A stretch of DNA of 64,000 bases, taken from contig NZ_VOBR01000026.1 of the NCBI RefSeq assembly GCF_007845675.1, positions 1-64,000 on the forward strand. Direction: 5' to 3'. Source of the stretch: Lentzea tibetensis (GTDB taxonomy: Bacteria; Actinomycetota; Actinomycetes; Mycobacteriales; Pseudonocardiaceae). The notes beneath the pieces were generated by a model that searched no databases, was not told the origin of the DNA, and saw only the letters and a list, made by a program, of their open reading frames with translations. This document shows, piece after piece, positions 34,739-44,244 of the stretch. Within the stretch, counting starts at the first letter, position 1; each line of letters opens with the position of its first letter. A program made the position numbers and the translations under genes.

Positions 34739-35998
34739 TCACGAGCCGCTCCGCGCGGCGAGACGCTCCATCCGAGCCGCAGCGGCGGCCGCTTCGGCCT
34801 CCACGCGCGACTCGTTGCCTCCGACGGCGCGCAGGAAGTCCTGGAGCACCCGGCGCAGACCGACCCCGACGGGGCCGAGCTGGTCGGCCAGGTCGAACAC
34901 GAGCCTGCCGATCGGTTCGGCCGTCACCTCGCGGGCGAGGTCCGCGATGCGGGTCGTCGGGTAGGTGTTGCCGGTGCGGCTGATCTCGGTGTGCACGGAC
35001 AGCAGGCCGCCCTGGCTCGCCCAGATCCGCTGCGCCTCGGCGGTGGCCAGCCACTCGGCCAGTGCGAGTGCGCCGTCGCTGGCCGGGGCGGGCACGACCA
35101 CGACATCGCCGCCGACCTTCGGGGAGCGGGTGCGGTTGTTCGGGGCCGGGAAGCGGAACCAGTCCAGCCAGCGGCCGGTCAGGTCGGCGCCGCGGTGGCG
35201 CTGGATGACCGGGTAGGTGAAGTCCGCGCCCGCGACCATGGCCGCGCGGCCGGTGAGGAAGTGGTCGACCACGGCGCTCTCCGCCTGGGTGAGCAGCGCG
35301 CCTCCCGCCTCGCCGGACAGGGCTCCCTGCGGCGACCACATGCGGCCCACCTCGCGGAACGCGTCGACCACTTGGGAGGAACGCCAGGCGTTCTCCGTCT
35401 TGTCCGCCAAGGACAAGTACGTGTCCTGGTCCAAGCCGTACAGGACGTTCTCGAAGAAGTCCGACAGCACCCAGCCGTCCGCGCCCGCCAGCGCGAGCGG
35501 TGCGGTGCCGCTGTCCGCGAGCCTGCGGTTGAGGCCGATCCAGTCCGACCACGTGCGCGGCGGCTGTTCGCCGCGCCGTTCGAAGAGGTCTTTCCGGTAC
35601 CAGACAACGGACTTGTGCGCGACCTTGAACGGGATGCCGCGCACCGCTCCCTCGTGCGTGAGGATGTTGCGCCACGCCAGCGGAAAGCGGCTCGGCGGGA
35701 CGAACCTGTCCAGCGGCGCCAGGCGGTCACCGAGGCCGTGCACCGCCCAGATCTGCGGCAGCATCACCACGTCCACCGCGCCGCCGCGCCGCGAACCGAG
35801 CACGGCTGAGATGTCGTCGCCGAGGCCGACCACCTCGGTGGACACGCCGTACTCGCGTTCGAAAGCCTTGAGCACCAAGCGGAACCGGCCCAGCTCCCAC
35901 CCGCTCCACGTCACCGCGACCCGCACCGGGCCACCCGTCGTCACCCCGCACGCGGCGAGCGCGAGCGGAGCGGTGAGCACCAGGCGGCGTCCGATCAC
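34739..35998 (-). CDS. ABC-importer substrate-binding lipoprotein (sugar type)
   Basis: A 419-residue family 1 extracellular binding protein. The lipobox is LALAAC within the first 20 residues. Typical blocks are VAVTWSGWELGRFRLVLKAF, VDVVMLPQIWAVHGLGDRL, GIPFKVAHKSVVWYRKDLF and the late FPAPNNRTRSPKVGGDVVVV. GTG 35998 overlaps the stop of the ATPase-like gene (GTGA). Its last codons are those copied in the adjacent repeat block. Confidence 0.88.
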   Translation of the reverse strand: MIGRRLVLTAPLALAACGVTTGGPVRVAVTWSGWELGRFRLVLKAFEREYGVSTEVVGLGDDISAVLGSRRGGAVDVVMLPQIWAVHGLGDRLAPLDRFVPPSRFPLAWRNILTHEGAVRGIPFKVAHKSVVWYRKDLFERRGEQPPRTWSDWIGLNRRLADSGTAPLALAGADGWVLSDFFENVLYGLDQDTYLSLADKTENAWRSSQVVDAFREVGRMWSPQGALSGEAGGALLTQAESAVVDHFLTGRAAMVAGADFTYPVIQRHRGADLTGRWLDWFRFPAPNNRTRSPKVGGDVVVVPAPASDGALALAEWLATAEAQRIWASQGGLLSVHTEISRTGNTYPTTRIADLAREVTAEPIGRLVFDLADQLGPVGVGLRRVLQDFLRAVGGNESRVEAEAAAAAARMERLAARSGS

Positions 35999-36594
35999 CC
36001 GGCCTCCACGACGCTGTCCGCGATGCCCGCCACGCGGTCGCGCCGGTCGGCCAGCACCAGCACGGCCGTGCCGTCCAGCGGGTCGCGGCGGTGCAGCTGC
36101 GCCGCCCACGACGGACGGTCGCTCCGGTCCTCCAGCACCACCGCGACGGGCGCACGGAGCAGCGCACGGGCCAGGCCGACCCGCAGCCGCCTGCCCGCCG
36201 TGAGCTCGTACGGATAGGCGTCGAGCACGTCGAGCAGGCTCAACTGCGTTGCCGCGGAACGGAGTTGGCCGCGCAGCTGCTCGACGCGCAGGCCCTCGCC
36301 GACGCAGCGGCCGTAGAGGATGTTCGCGCGCACGGTCAGGTGCGGCAGCAGGCCGCCGTCCGACGGCACCAGCGCGACCCGCGACGGCACGCCCGCCCTC
36401 GGCACGGCGACGGGTGCGCCGTCGACCCGCACCTCACCGCCGTCCGGTTCCGCGATGCCGGTGACGACGTCGGCCAGCGCCGTCGCCACAGGTTCGGACA
36501 GGACTACCGCGACCACCTCGTCGAGCTCGACGGTCACGGTCAGCGGTTCGGTGAGGCCCGGCAGCGCCAGCTCGCGCAGCTCGAGACCGATCAC
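35995..36594 (-). CDS. degenerate ABC ATPase-like protein lacking a P-loop
   Basis: A 199-residue protein recognisable as an ABC nucleotide-binding subunit by GIAEPDGGEVRVDG, LLPHLTVRANILYG and YELTAGRRLRVGLARALL followed by AVVLED. The Walker A position reads VVLSEPVATALADVV, with no GxxGxGK[ST], and the signature is LTAGRR instead of LSGGQ. It is unlikely to hydrolyse ATP. GTG 36594 was preferred; ATG 36618 is possible. First gene of the overlapping four-gene operon. Confidence 0.75.
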   Translation of the reverse strand: MIGLELRELALPGLTEPLTVTVELDEVVAVVLSEPVATALADVVTGIAEPDGGEVRVDGAPVAVPRAGVPSRVALVPSDGGLLPHLTVRANILYGRCVGEGLRVEQLRGQLRSAATQLSLLDVLDAYPYELTAGRRLRVGLARALLRAPVAVVLEDRSDRPSWAAQLHRRDPLDGTAVLVLADRRDRVAGIADSVVEAG

Positions 36595-36636
36595 GCCTAG
36601 CACCGTAACGGCAGGCACCGACAGTTTCGGAAGAAA

Positions 36637-36673
36637 CGAGCCGGGCTGCGCCCGATCGGCGCAGCCCGGCTCG
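36637..36673 (-). terminator. terminator of rne
   Basis: Perfect 16-bp stem CGAGCCGGGCTGCGCC (36637-36652) with GGCGCAGCCCGGCTCG (36658-36673), loop CGATC, 23 bases beyond the rne stop. It separates rne from the ABC-like operon. Confidence 0.85.
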
Positions 36674-36696
36674 TTCTGTCCTGCCCAGACTCCTGG

Positions 36697-39648
36697 TCAG
36701 CCCTCCTGGCCGTCCACCGGCGGTCCCGCGGGCCGCGACACGACGCGGCGCCTGCGGGTGGTGGTGACCACCGGTGCGGGCATCTGGGGCTCCGGCTGCT
36801 TCGGCGGCTCGACGACGGCGACCGTGGTGGGCGCCTCGTGCTTCACCGGCGCACCGGCGGAACGACGTGCCGCGCGGCGCCGCGTGTTCGCCTTCGGAGC
36901 GGGCTCCTCGGCAACCGGCTCAGCAAGGGGTTCGACGACGGTCTCCGCGACGGCGACCGGCTCGGCCTCGGGCTCCTCGGAGCTCTCGGCGACCGGCTCG
37001 TCCGCGGCGAAGTCCTCTTCGGCCTCGACGGTCTCGACGGGCTCAACAGCGGCCTCGACCTCAGCGGCCTCCTCGGCCACCGGCTCGTCGGCCTCAGCTG
37101 CGTCCTCAGCGACAGGCTCGTCGGCGACGGGCTCGTCGGCGACGGGCTCGTCGGCAACAGGCTCGTCATCGGCGGTCTCGTCGTCGTGCGGCACGTGGCC
37201 GTTGAGCGGCTGGTCCTCGCTCACCACGAGGTCGACCTCGGCCGACCCGCTGCGACGCGACCGGCGACGACGGCGCTCACGCCGCGAGCCAGCGGGCTCC
37301 TGGTCGGCGAGCAGCGCGGCCTCGGCGTCCTCGGGCAGCGGCTCGGCGACGACCTCGGGAGTCTCCTCCTGGACCGGCGCCTCGACCACGGCCGCGGATG
37401 CCTCGGCGGCCTGGTCGCCGCCCTTGTTGCGACGCGACTTGCGGCCGCTCTGCTGCGGCTGTTGCTGCTGCTGGGGCTGGCCACCGCCGCTCTGCACGTG
37501 CGACGGGTCGGTGGACACGACCACGCCACGACCGCGGCAGTGCTCACAGGTGGAGCTGAACGCCTCGAGCAGGCCGGTGCCGACCCGCTTGCGGGTCATC
37601 TGCACCAGGCCCAGCGAGGTGACCTCGGCGACCTGGTGACGCGTCCGGTCCCGGCCGAGGCACTCGGTCAGGCGGCGCAGCACGAGGTCGCGGTTCGACT
37701 CGAGCACCATGTCGATGAAGTCGATGACGATGATGCCGCCGATGTCGCGCAGCCGGAGCTGGCGGACGATCTCCTCGGCCGACTCCAGGTTGTTCCTGGT
37801 GACGGTCTCCTCGAGGTTGCCGCCCGACCCGGTGAACTTGCCGGTGTTGACGTCGATGACGGTCATCGCCTCGGTGCGGTCGATGATCAGGTAGCCACCC
37901 GACGGCAGCCAGACCTTGCGGTCGAGCGCCTTCATCAACTGCTCGTCGATGCGGTACTCCACGAACGCGTCGTTGTTGCCGACGTGCTTGCGCAGGCGGT
38001 CCTGCAGGTCCGGCGCCACGTGGCGGACGTAGCCGTCGATGGTCTCCCACGCCTCGTCGCCCTGGACGACGAGCGTCGCGAAGTCCTCGGTGAACAGGTC
38101 GCGGACGACCTTCACCAGCAGGTCCGGCTCTTCGTAGAGCAGCGTCGGCGCCTTGGTGGAGGTGCTGTCGGACTTCTCCTTGATGATCTTCCACTGAGCC
38201 TGCAGACGCGTGACGTCGCGGCCGAGCTCCTCCTCGGAGATGCCCTCCGAGGCGGTGCGGATGATCACGCCGGCGTCCTCGGGGACGACCCGCTTGAGGA
38301 TGTCCTTGAGGCGCTTGCGCTCGACGTCCGGCAGCTTGCGGCTGATGCCGGTCGCGCCGCCGCCGGGCACGTACACGAGGAAGCGGCCGGGCAGGCTGAT
38401 CTGCGTGGTGAGCCGGGCACCCTTGTGGCCGACCGGGTCCTTGGTCACCTGGACGAGCACGCTGTCACCGCTGGACAGCGCCTGCTCGATCTTGCGGGAC
38501 TTGCCCTCGAGACCGGCTGCGTCCCAGTCCACCTCACCGGCGTACAGCACGGCGTTGCGGCCGCGGCCGATGTCGATGAACGCGGCCTCCATGCTCGGCA
38601 GCACGTTCTGCACGCGGCCGAGGTAGACGTTGCCCACGATCGAGCCGCTGCCCGACGAGGTCACGAAGTGCTCGACGAGCACGCCGTCCTCGAGCACGCC
38701 GATCTGGGTGCGGTCGCCGCGCTCGCGGACGACCATGGTGCGCTCGACGGCCTCGCGACGGGCCAGGAACTCGGCCTCGGTGAGCACCGGCGCGCGACGG
38801 CGACCGGCCTCGCGACCGTCCCTGCGGCGCTGGCGCTTGGCCTCGAGGCGGGTCGAGCCGCGGATGCTGCGGACCTCGCTCTGCGCGGCCTCGGAGTCCG
38901 CCTTGTCGTCACGCGCGTCGCGGGACTCACGAACGTGCACGACCGTGTTCGGCGGGTCGTCCTCGGACGGGGTCTCGTCGTCCGCGCCGGTCTTGCGGCG
39001 ACGACGACGGCGACGGCGACGGCTCGAGCTGTCCGAGTCGTCGTCGGTGGCCTCCTCGGCCTCCGCCTCGGCCTCGGCCTCCTCGGCCTGCTCGTCCGAC
39101 TCGTCGGCCGAACCGTCTTCACCGACGCCCTTGCCGCGGCCACGGCCACGACGGCCACGACGGCGACGACGACGGCCCTCGCTCTCGTCCGACGCGTCGT
39201 CGGTGTCCGACTCGTCGCTCTGGTCCTCGTCGTCCTCCTGCTCGACGACGACCGCCGGCTGCGGCGGCGCCGCCTTGGGGCGCTCGACCGGCTGCGGCGG
39301 CAGGAAGACCGCGGAGGGTGCGGCGAAGAGCGGCGTGAGCGCGACGGCCTCGCGGGGCGCGACGGTCGGCTCCTCGTAGTCCTCGGTCAGCTCGCCGGTG
39401 ACGATTTCGTCCCAGTCGAGCAGGGTCTCCGCGACCTTCAGCGCGACGTCGCGGCTCACGCTCGACTGAGCGCTCCTGACGACCTCACCGAGGTCGGCCA
39501 GTGCGGCGACGACGTCCTTGCTGCTGACGTCCAGCAGCTTGGCCAGTGCGTGCACACGCAGCTTCGATGGCAGATCTGCCAGCTCCGGGCGTGCGGATAC
39601 CACGCTATTCCCGCCGGCGCCGCCGGCGGGCTTGTCCTTGTTCGACAT
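36697..39648 (-). CDS. rne: ribonuclease E/G with IF2-like N-terminal domain
   Basis: A 983-residue endoribonuclease for mRNA decay and rRNA processing. Near residues 27-75 is an IF2_N-like unit (LRVHALAKLLDVSSKDVVAA). A long acidic/arginine-rich linker (RRRRRGRRGRGRGKG) follows, then the S1 domain (GSIVGNVYLGRVQNVLPSME), the DNase I-like catalytic part with DVNTGKF and IVIDFIDM, and the zinc-link CEHC. The C-terminus is Glu/Ala/Val-rich with DEPVA repeated several times, a flexible scaffold region. ATG 39648 has a strong GGAGGAG site. Confidence 0.94.
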   Translation of the reverse strand: MSNKDKPAGGAGGNSVVSARPELADLPSKLRVHALAKLLDVSSKDVVAALADLGEVVRSAQSSVSRDVALKVAETLLDWDEIVTGELTEDYEEPTVAPREAVALTPLFAAPSAVFLPPQPVERPKAAPPQPAVVVEQEDDEDQSDESDTDDASDESEGRRRRRRGRRGRGRGKGVGEDGSADESDEQAEEAEAEAEAEEATDDDSDSSSRRRRRRRRRKTGADDETPSEDDPPNTVVHVRESRDARDDKADSEAAQSEVRSIRGSTRLEAKRQRRRDGREAGRRRAPVLTEAEFLARREAVERTMVVRERGDRTQIGVLEDGVLVEHFVTSSGSGSIVGNVYLGRVQNVLPSMEAAFIDIGRGRNAVLYAGEVDWDAAGLEGKSRKIEQALSSGDSVLVQVTKDPVGHKGARLTTQISLPGRFLVYVPGGGATGISRKLPDVERKRLKDILKRVVPEDAGVIIRTASEGISEEELGRDVTRLQAQWKIIKEKSDSTSTKAPTLLYEEPDLLVKVVRDLFTEDFATLVVQGDEAWETIDGYVRHVAPDLQDRLRKHVGNNDAFVEYRIDEQLMKALDRKVWLPSGGYLIIDRTEAMTVIDVNTGKFTGSGGNLEETVTRNNLESAEEIVRQLRLRDIGGIIVIDFIDMVLESNRDLVLRRLTECLGRDRTRHQVAEVTSLGLVQMTRKRVGTGLLEAFSSTCEHCRGRGVVVSTDPSHVQSGGGQPQQQQQPQQSGRKSRRNKGGDQAAEASAAVVEAPVQEETPEVVAEPLPEDAEAALLADQEPAGSRRERRRRRSRRSGSAEVDLVVSEDQPLNGHVPHDDETADDEPVADEPVADEPVADEPVAEDAAEADEPVAEEAAEVEAAVEPVETVEAEEDFAADEPVAESSEEPEAEPVAVAETVVEPLAEPVAEEPAPKANTRRRAARRSAGAPVKHEAPTTVAVVEPPKQPEPQMPAPVVTTTRRRRVVSRPAGPPVDGQEG

Positions 39649-39802
39649 GCAGCTCCTCCACCCCCGGGCGCGTCCATCAGGACGCGGCCGCGCAGGGGCC
39701 TCTCGTGTCACTCTCCGCCGCTGCTCGCGGCGGGAATCCTTGCCTCGCGTCGGGTGTGGCCGGGCTCGGCCCACATCTCGACAGGTCCCGCGACGACGCT
39801 GC

Positions 39803-40618
39803 TCAGCGCCGCTCCTCCTGCTGCTTCCCGGCCACCGGTGCGCCCTGCGTCGCCAAGGACCCTCTGTCCTGGGCAAACGGGTCGACCAGCCGGCCTGCGT
39901 CGTCGAGCCGTCCCTGCGCCAGCCGGGTCGCCTTGGCGGGAACCGGTGGCACGAGGTCGGCGACTTCGCGAAGCGCGTTGAGTACGTCGTCGGGTCGGAC
40001 GGTAGGCGTTACCTGCCGTACGACCGTCATGAGTATCCCACACGGTTGTGACAATCCGGGCTCATCGTGTCCGGCGTCGCTCGAATGGGCCTCGACGTGC
40101 GCTGACACCACAGCGGGCCGCACGTCGATCGTGCGCTTGCCGTCCTTGGTCAGCCGCTCGACCAACACCTGGTCAAGGGCCATGAACCGCTCCACGGCCG
40201 CCGCCAGTTCTTCCGGCGACACCCCGTCCAGCTCGACCCGCCACGAACTCGCGTCGATCCGCTCGGTGAGGTTCCCACCGGCGGCCTGCACGACCTCGAT
40301 CACGTCGATGCCGGGTGGCAACGCCGCGTCGAGCGCCGTCCGCAGGGCCTCGGGATCGACCTGCTCGACCACCGAGACCTCGACGTACTCCGCCTCGCTC
40401 GCCACGCCGGTCGGCGCGGCACCCACCCACGACACCTTCGGGTGAGGGCTGAACCCCTGCGAGTACGCCATGGGCACGCCAGCCCGTCGCAACGCGCGCT
40501 CGAACGTCCGAGCGATGTCGCGGTGCGACGTGAACCTCAGCCTCCCCCGCTTGGTGTAGCGGAGGCGCAGCTTCTGCACGGCTGCGGCAGAGGGGTTGTT
40601 GGGCTGCTGGCGACTCAG
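39803..40618 (-). CDS. TIGR03936 family radical-SAM-associated protein
   Basis: A 271-residue protein of the TIGR03936/DUF2344 family that accompanies the TIGR03960 radical SAM protein. Key segments are LRLRYTKRGRLRFTSHRDIA and VPMAYSQGFSPHPKVSW. The conserved-looking N-terminus SRQQPNNPSAAAVQKLRLRY starts at a CTG (40618) placed correctly behind AAGGAG; the first conventional start is the GTG at 40579, which lacks a site. The pair is thought to act on tRNA or rRNA, but the reaction is not established to my knowledge. Its partner lies beyond the inserted subtilase gene. Confidence 0.83.
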   Translation of the reverse strand: MSRQQPNNPSAAAVQKLRLRYTKRGRLRFTSHRDIARTFERALRRAGVPMAYSQGFSPHPKVSWVGAAPTGVASEAEYVEVSVVEQVDPEALRTALDAALPPGIDVIEVVQAAGGNLTERIDASSWRVELDGVSPEELAAAVERFMALDQVLVERLTKDGKRTIDVRPAVVSAHVEAHSSDAGHDEPGLSQPCGILMTVVRQVTPTVRPDDVLNALREVADLVPPVPAKATRLAQGRLDDAGRLVDPFAQDRGSLATQGAPVAGKQQEERR

Positions 40619-40637
40619 TGTGACTCTCCTTGATCAC

Positions 40638-40661
40638 CCGATGGGTGTGCAGTCCCATCGG
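40638..40661. promoter_or_regulatory. hairpin in divergent promoter region
   Basis: Perfect 8-bp inverted repeat CCGATGGG (40638-40645) and CCCATCGG (40654-40661) in the 164-base gap between the TIGR03936 gene and the divergent subtilase gene. It could be an operator or part of a leader; no known motif is matched. Confidence 0.4.
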
Positions 40662-40782
40662 CGCAGGCTGTTGCTCCGGTAGGACGGTACCGTGGATCCG
40701 AATCAGGACGTTCGGCTTGTCTAGATCGTTGCACCTGGCTACCGTCCGCCTGACTGGACGCCTGGCCAACTGGAGGTCCCCC

Positions 40783-42222
40783 GTGCCTCTGCTCCGCCGC
40801 GCACGGGCGGCAGCGGCAACCGCCGCTCTGCTCGCGACCGGTTGCCTGGCAGTGTCGCTGCCGGCAGGCGCAGAACCCGCCCCTCAGCCCAGCTGCATCC
40901 AGCCTGGGCCGACCTTGCGTTACCTGGTGCTGTTCCCGGTGGGCACAGCAGAGGCGACAGCGCAGGCGGAGATCGGCACGGCGTGCGGTTCCACGACCGT
41001 GTACTACCCGGAGATCGCGGTCGCCGTGGCGACGTCGCCCGACCCGAGCTTCCTGAAGCTGATCGGCCCCGAGCGGGCCTACAGCGCGCAGGCCGAGGGC
41101 GCGCTGAGGCGTGCCGAGAAGCGCAAGAAGGACGACACGGAGCTGCTGTCCGCGTCCGGTGTCCGATCGGGTGCGAACCGCACCGACGAGCAGTGGGACA
41201 TGGACCTGATCAACGCCCCCGAGGCGCACAAGATCTCGGTCGGCAGCAAGTCGGTCGTGGTGGGCGTCCTCGACTCCGGCGTCGACCCGCAGCACCCCGA
41301 ACTCGTCGGCGCGCTGGCGCCGGAGCTGTCCGCCGGGTGCCTGACCGGCAAGCCGGACACCTCGGTGGCCTCCTGGTCGCCGACGACGTCCGCGCACGGC
41401 ACGCACGTCGCGGGCACCATCGCGGCCGCCAACGACGGCCGCGGCGTCACCGGCGTCGCCCCCGGCGTCCGGATCGCGTCGGTCAAGGTCGTCGACAGCG
41501 ACGGCTTCATCTACCCCGAGTACGCCGTGTGCGGCTTCATGTGGGCCGCCACGAACGGCATGACGATCACCAACAACAGCTACTTCATCGACCCGTGGCT
41601 GTTCACCTGCCAGCGTGAACCCGGCCAGTCCGTCGTCTACCAGGCCGTGAAGCGCGCCGTGGACTACGCGACCGCGCGCAACGTGCTGAACGTCGCCGCC
41701 GCGGGCAACAACGGCGTCGACCTGTCCCGGCCCGGCCGCGACGCGGCGAGCCCCACCAACGGCGACGTGCGCGCACGTGCCGTCGACCCGTCGTGCGTCG
41801 TCCTGCCCGCCCAGCTGAAGAACGTCGTCGGCGTGTCCGCGGTGTCCGCGTCCTCGACGAAGGCGGGCTACAGCTCGTACGGCCTCGGCTCGATCGACGT
41901 GACCGCCCCCGGCGGGGAGCAGCGGGAGAAGCCCGGCTGCGTGCTGTCGACCGTGCCGTCCGGCTACGACTACTCGTGCGGCACGTCCATGGCCGCTCCG
42001 CACGCCTCGGGTGTCGCCGCGCTCATCGCGTCCACGCACCCGGATGCGGACGCGGCGTCGGTCGGCCGGATGCTGAACGCGCAGGCCGAGACGCTGGCGT
42101 GTCCCGCGGACTACGACCTGAACCGGACCGGGGTGCAGGACGCGTTCTGCACCGGGTACTCCGAGTACAACAGCTTCTACGGGCACGGCCTCGTGGACGC
42201 GCTGGCCGCGGTCACGAAGTAG
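40783..42222 (+). CDS. secreted S8 (subtilisin-like) serine protease
   Basis: A 479-residue subtilase. It has a signal peptide (LLRRARAAAATAALLATG ... PAGA), a short inhibitor-like propeptide region, and the catalytic triad in VLDSGVDPQHPEL (Asp), SAHGTHVAGT (His) and GTSMAAPHASG (Ser). Six or more cysteines suggest disulphides in the mature enzyme. GTG 40783 has GGAGG 7 bases upstream and starts at the signal peptide; the frame is open to 40630 without support. It sits between the TIGR03936 and TIGR03960 genes, which are usually adjacent. Confidence 0.93.
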   Translation: MPLLRRARAAAATAALLATGCLAVSLPAGAEPAPQPSCIQPGPTLRYLVLFPVGTAEATAQAEIGTACGSTTVYYPEIAVAVATSPDPSFLKLIGPERAYSAQAEGALRRAEKRKKDDTELLSASGVRSGANRTDEQWDMDLINAPEAHKISVGSKSVVVGVLDSGVDPQHPELVGALAPELSAGCLTGKPDTSVASWSPTTSAHGTHVAGTIAAANDGRGVTGVAPGVRIASVKVVDSDGFIYPEYAVCGFMWAATNGMTITNNSYFIDPWLFTCQREPGQSVVYQAVKRAVDYATARNVLNVAAAGNNGVDLSRPGRDAASPTNGDVRARAVDPSCVVLPAQLKNVVGVSAVSASSTKAGYSSYGLGSIDVTAPGGEQREKPGCVLSTVPSGYDYSCGTSMAAPHASGVAALIASTHPDADAASVGRMLNAQAETLACPADYDLNRTGVQDAFCTGYSEYNSFYGHGLVDALAAVTK

Positions 42223-42223
42223 G

Positions 42224-42251
42224 GCTTTCGGTCGCCGTGGCGACCGAAAGC
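42224..42251. terminator. bidirectional terminator
   Basis: Perfect 12-bp stem GCTTTCGGTCGC (42224-42235) and GCGACCGAAAGC (42240-42251) with loop CGTG, between the subtilase stop and the convergent TIGR03960 gene end. Confidence 0.85.
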
Positions 42252-42261
42252 ACTCACAACC

Positions 42262-44226
42262 TCAGGTGTTGGTGAGAGCCGGGTTGCGCACCGGCGAGCC
42301 CTTGCCGACCGGGGTGATCGGGATCAGGTTCTTGCCGGTCGGCCCGACCTCGATGTCGGTGCCCATCGCGGGGCACACACCGCAGTCGAAGCACGGCGTC
42401 CAGCGGCAGTCGTCCTGCTCACGCTCGTCGAGCGCGTCCTGCCAGTCCGCCCACAGCCACTCCTTGTCGAGCCCGGAGTCCAGGTGGTCCCACGGGAGGA
42501 CCTCCAGCTCCTCGCGCTCACGCGTGGTGAACCAGGCGAGGTCGACGCCGAGCGGCTCGAGCACCTCGGCGGCCTTACCCGTCCAACGCTCGTAGGAGAA
42601 GTGCTCGGACCAGCCGTCGAAGCGGCCACCGTCGCGCCACACGGCCTCGATGACGTGACCGATGCGGCGGTCGCCGCGGCTGAGCAGTCCTTCGACGAGG
42701 CTCGGCTTGCCGTCGTGGTAGCGCATGCCGATGTTGCGGCCCAGGCTGCGGTCCGAGTTCACGGCCTCGCGCAGCTTGCGCAGCCGGTCGTCGACCGTGT
42801 CCGGGTCGCACTGCGCCGCCCACTGGAACGGCGTGTGCGGCTTCGGCACGAACCCGCCGATGGAGATCGTGCAGCGGACGTCGTTGCGGCCGCTGGCCTG
42901 CCTGCCCGCGCGGATGACGTTCTTCGCCATCTCCGCGATCTGCAGGACGTCCTCGTCCTCCTCGGTGGGCAGGCCGCACATGAAGTACAGCTTCACCTGG
43001 CGCCAGCCGTTGGCGAACGCCGCGCTGACCGTCCGGATGAGGTCCTCTTCGGACACCATCTTGTTGATGACGCGCCGCATCCGCTCGCTGCCGCCCTCGG
43101 GCGCGAACGTCAGGCCGGAGCGCCTTCCGTTGCGGGACAACTCGTTCGCGAGGTCCACGTTGAACGCGTCGACGCGCGTGCTCGGCAGGCTGAGGCCCGT
43201 GTTCGTGCCCTCGTAGCGGTCCGCGAGGCCCTTGGTGATCTGCGCGATCTCGGAGTGGTCCGCGCTGCTCAGGCTGAGCAGGCCGACCTCCTCGAACCCG
43301 GTCGCCTCCAGTCCCTTCTGGACCATCGCGCCGATGCCCTCGATGGACCGCTCGCGGACGGGTCGCGTGATCATGCCCGCCTGGCAGAACCGGCAGCCGC
43401 GCGTGCAGCCGCGGAAGATCTCGACGCTCATCCGCTCGTGCACGCTCTCCGCGAGCGGCACCAGCGGCTGCTTCGGGTACGGCCACGCGTCGAGGTCCAT
43501 GGTGGTGCGCTTGAAGACGCGGTACGGCACCCGCTCGCGGTTGGGCACGACGCGCTGGATGCGCCCGTCCGGCAGGTACTCGACGTCGTAGAAGCGCGGG
43601 ATGTACACGCCGCCGGTCTCGGCGAGGCGCGTGAGCACCTCGTCGCGCCCGCCGGGGCAGCCTTCCTGCTTCCAGGTTCGCACGATCTCGGTGATCTCGA
43701 GAACGGCTTCCTCGCCGTCACCCAGCACGGCCGCGTCGACGAACTGCGCGATCGGCTCGGGGTTGAACGCGGCGTGCCCGCCCGCGACCACGATGGGGTG
43801 GTCCTCGGTGCGGTCCTCGGCGTGGATCGGGATCCCCGCCAGGTCCAGCGCGGTGAGCATGTTCGTGTACCCGAGCTCGGTCGAGAAGCTGACGCCGAAC
43901 AGGTCGAACGCGCCGACGGGCCGGTGCCCGTCCACGGTGAACTGCGGGACGTCGTGCTCCCGCATCAGCTGCTCGAGGTCCGGCCACACCGCGTAGGTGC
44001 GCTCGGCGAGCACGTCCGGAAGCTCGTTGAGGATCTCGTACAGGATCATGACGCCCTGGTTGGGCAGCCCGACCTCGTACGCGTCCGGGTACATCAACGC
44101 CCAGCGGACCGTCGTCTCGTCCCAGTCCTTGAGGGTCGCGTTGAGCTCCCCGCCGACGTACTGCACCGGCTTGGACACCCTCGGCAGCAGGGGTTCCAAC
44201 CTGGGGAAAACAGACTCGACAGTCAC
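42262..44226 (-). CDS. TIGR03960 family B12-binding radical SAM protein
   Basis: A 654-residue protein. The N-terminal half resembles a B12-binding domain (FDLFGVSFSTELGYTNMLTA, VVAGGHAAFNPEP). The radical SAM cluster motif is CTRGCRFCQAG near residue 270. A late cysteine group (TPCFDCGVC) may bind a second cofactor. ATG 44226 was kept. It is the usual partner of the TIGR03936 gene; the substrate is unknown to me. Confidence 0.92.
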   Translation of the reverse strand: MTVESVFPRLEPLLPRVSKPVQYVGGELNATLKDWDETTVRWALMYPDAYEVGLPNQGVMILYEILNELPDVLAERTYAVWPDLEQLMREHDVPQFTVDGHRPVGAFDLFGVSFSTELGYTNMLTALDLAGIPIHAEDRTEDHPIVVAGGHAAFNPEPIAQFVDAAVLGDGEEAVLEITEIVRTWKQEGCPGGRDEVLTRLAETGGVYIPRFYDVEYLPDGRIQRVVPNRERVPYRVFKRTTMDLDAWPYPKQPLVPLAESVHERMSVEIFRGCTRGCRFCQAGMITRPVRERSIEGIGAMVQKGLEATGFEEVGLLSLSSADHSEIAQITKGLADRYEGTNTGLSLPSTRVDAFNVDLANELSRNGRRSGLTFAPEGGSERMRRVINKMVSEEDLIRTVSAAFANGWRQVKLYFMCGLPTEEDEDVLQIAEMAKNVIRAGRQASGRNDVRCTISIGGFVPKPHTPFQWAAQCDPDTVDDRLRKLREAVNSDRSLGRNIGMRYHDGKPSLVEGLLSRGDRRIGHVIEAVWRDGGRFDGWSEHFSYERWTGKAAEVLEPLGVDLAWFTTREREELEVLPWDHLDSGLDKEWLWADWQDALDEREQDDCRWTPCFDCGVCPAMGTDIEVGPTGKNLIPITPVGKGSPVRNPALTNT

Positions 44227-44244
44227 GCGGACAGAGTAACGGCT

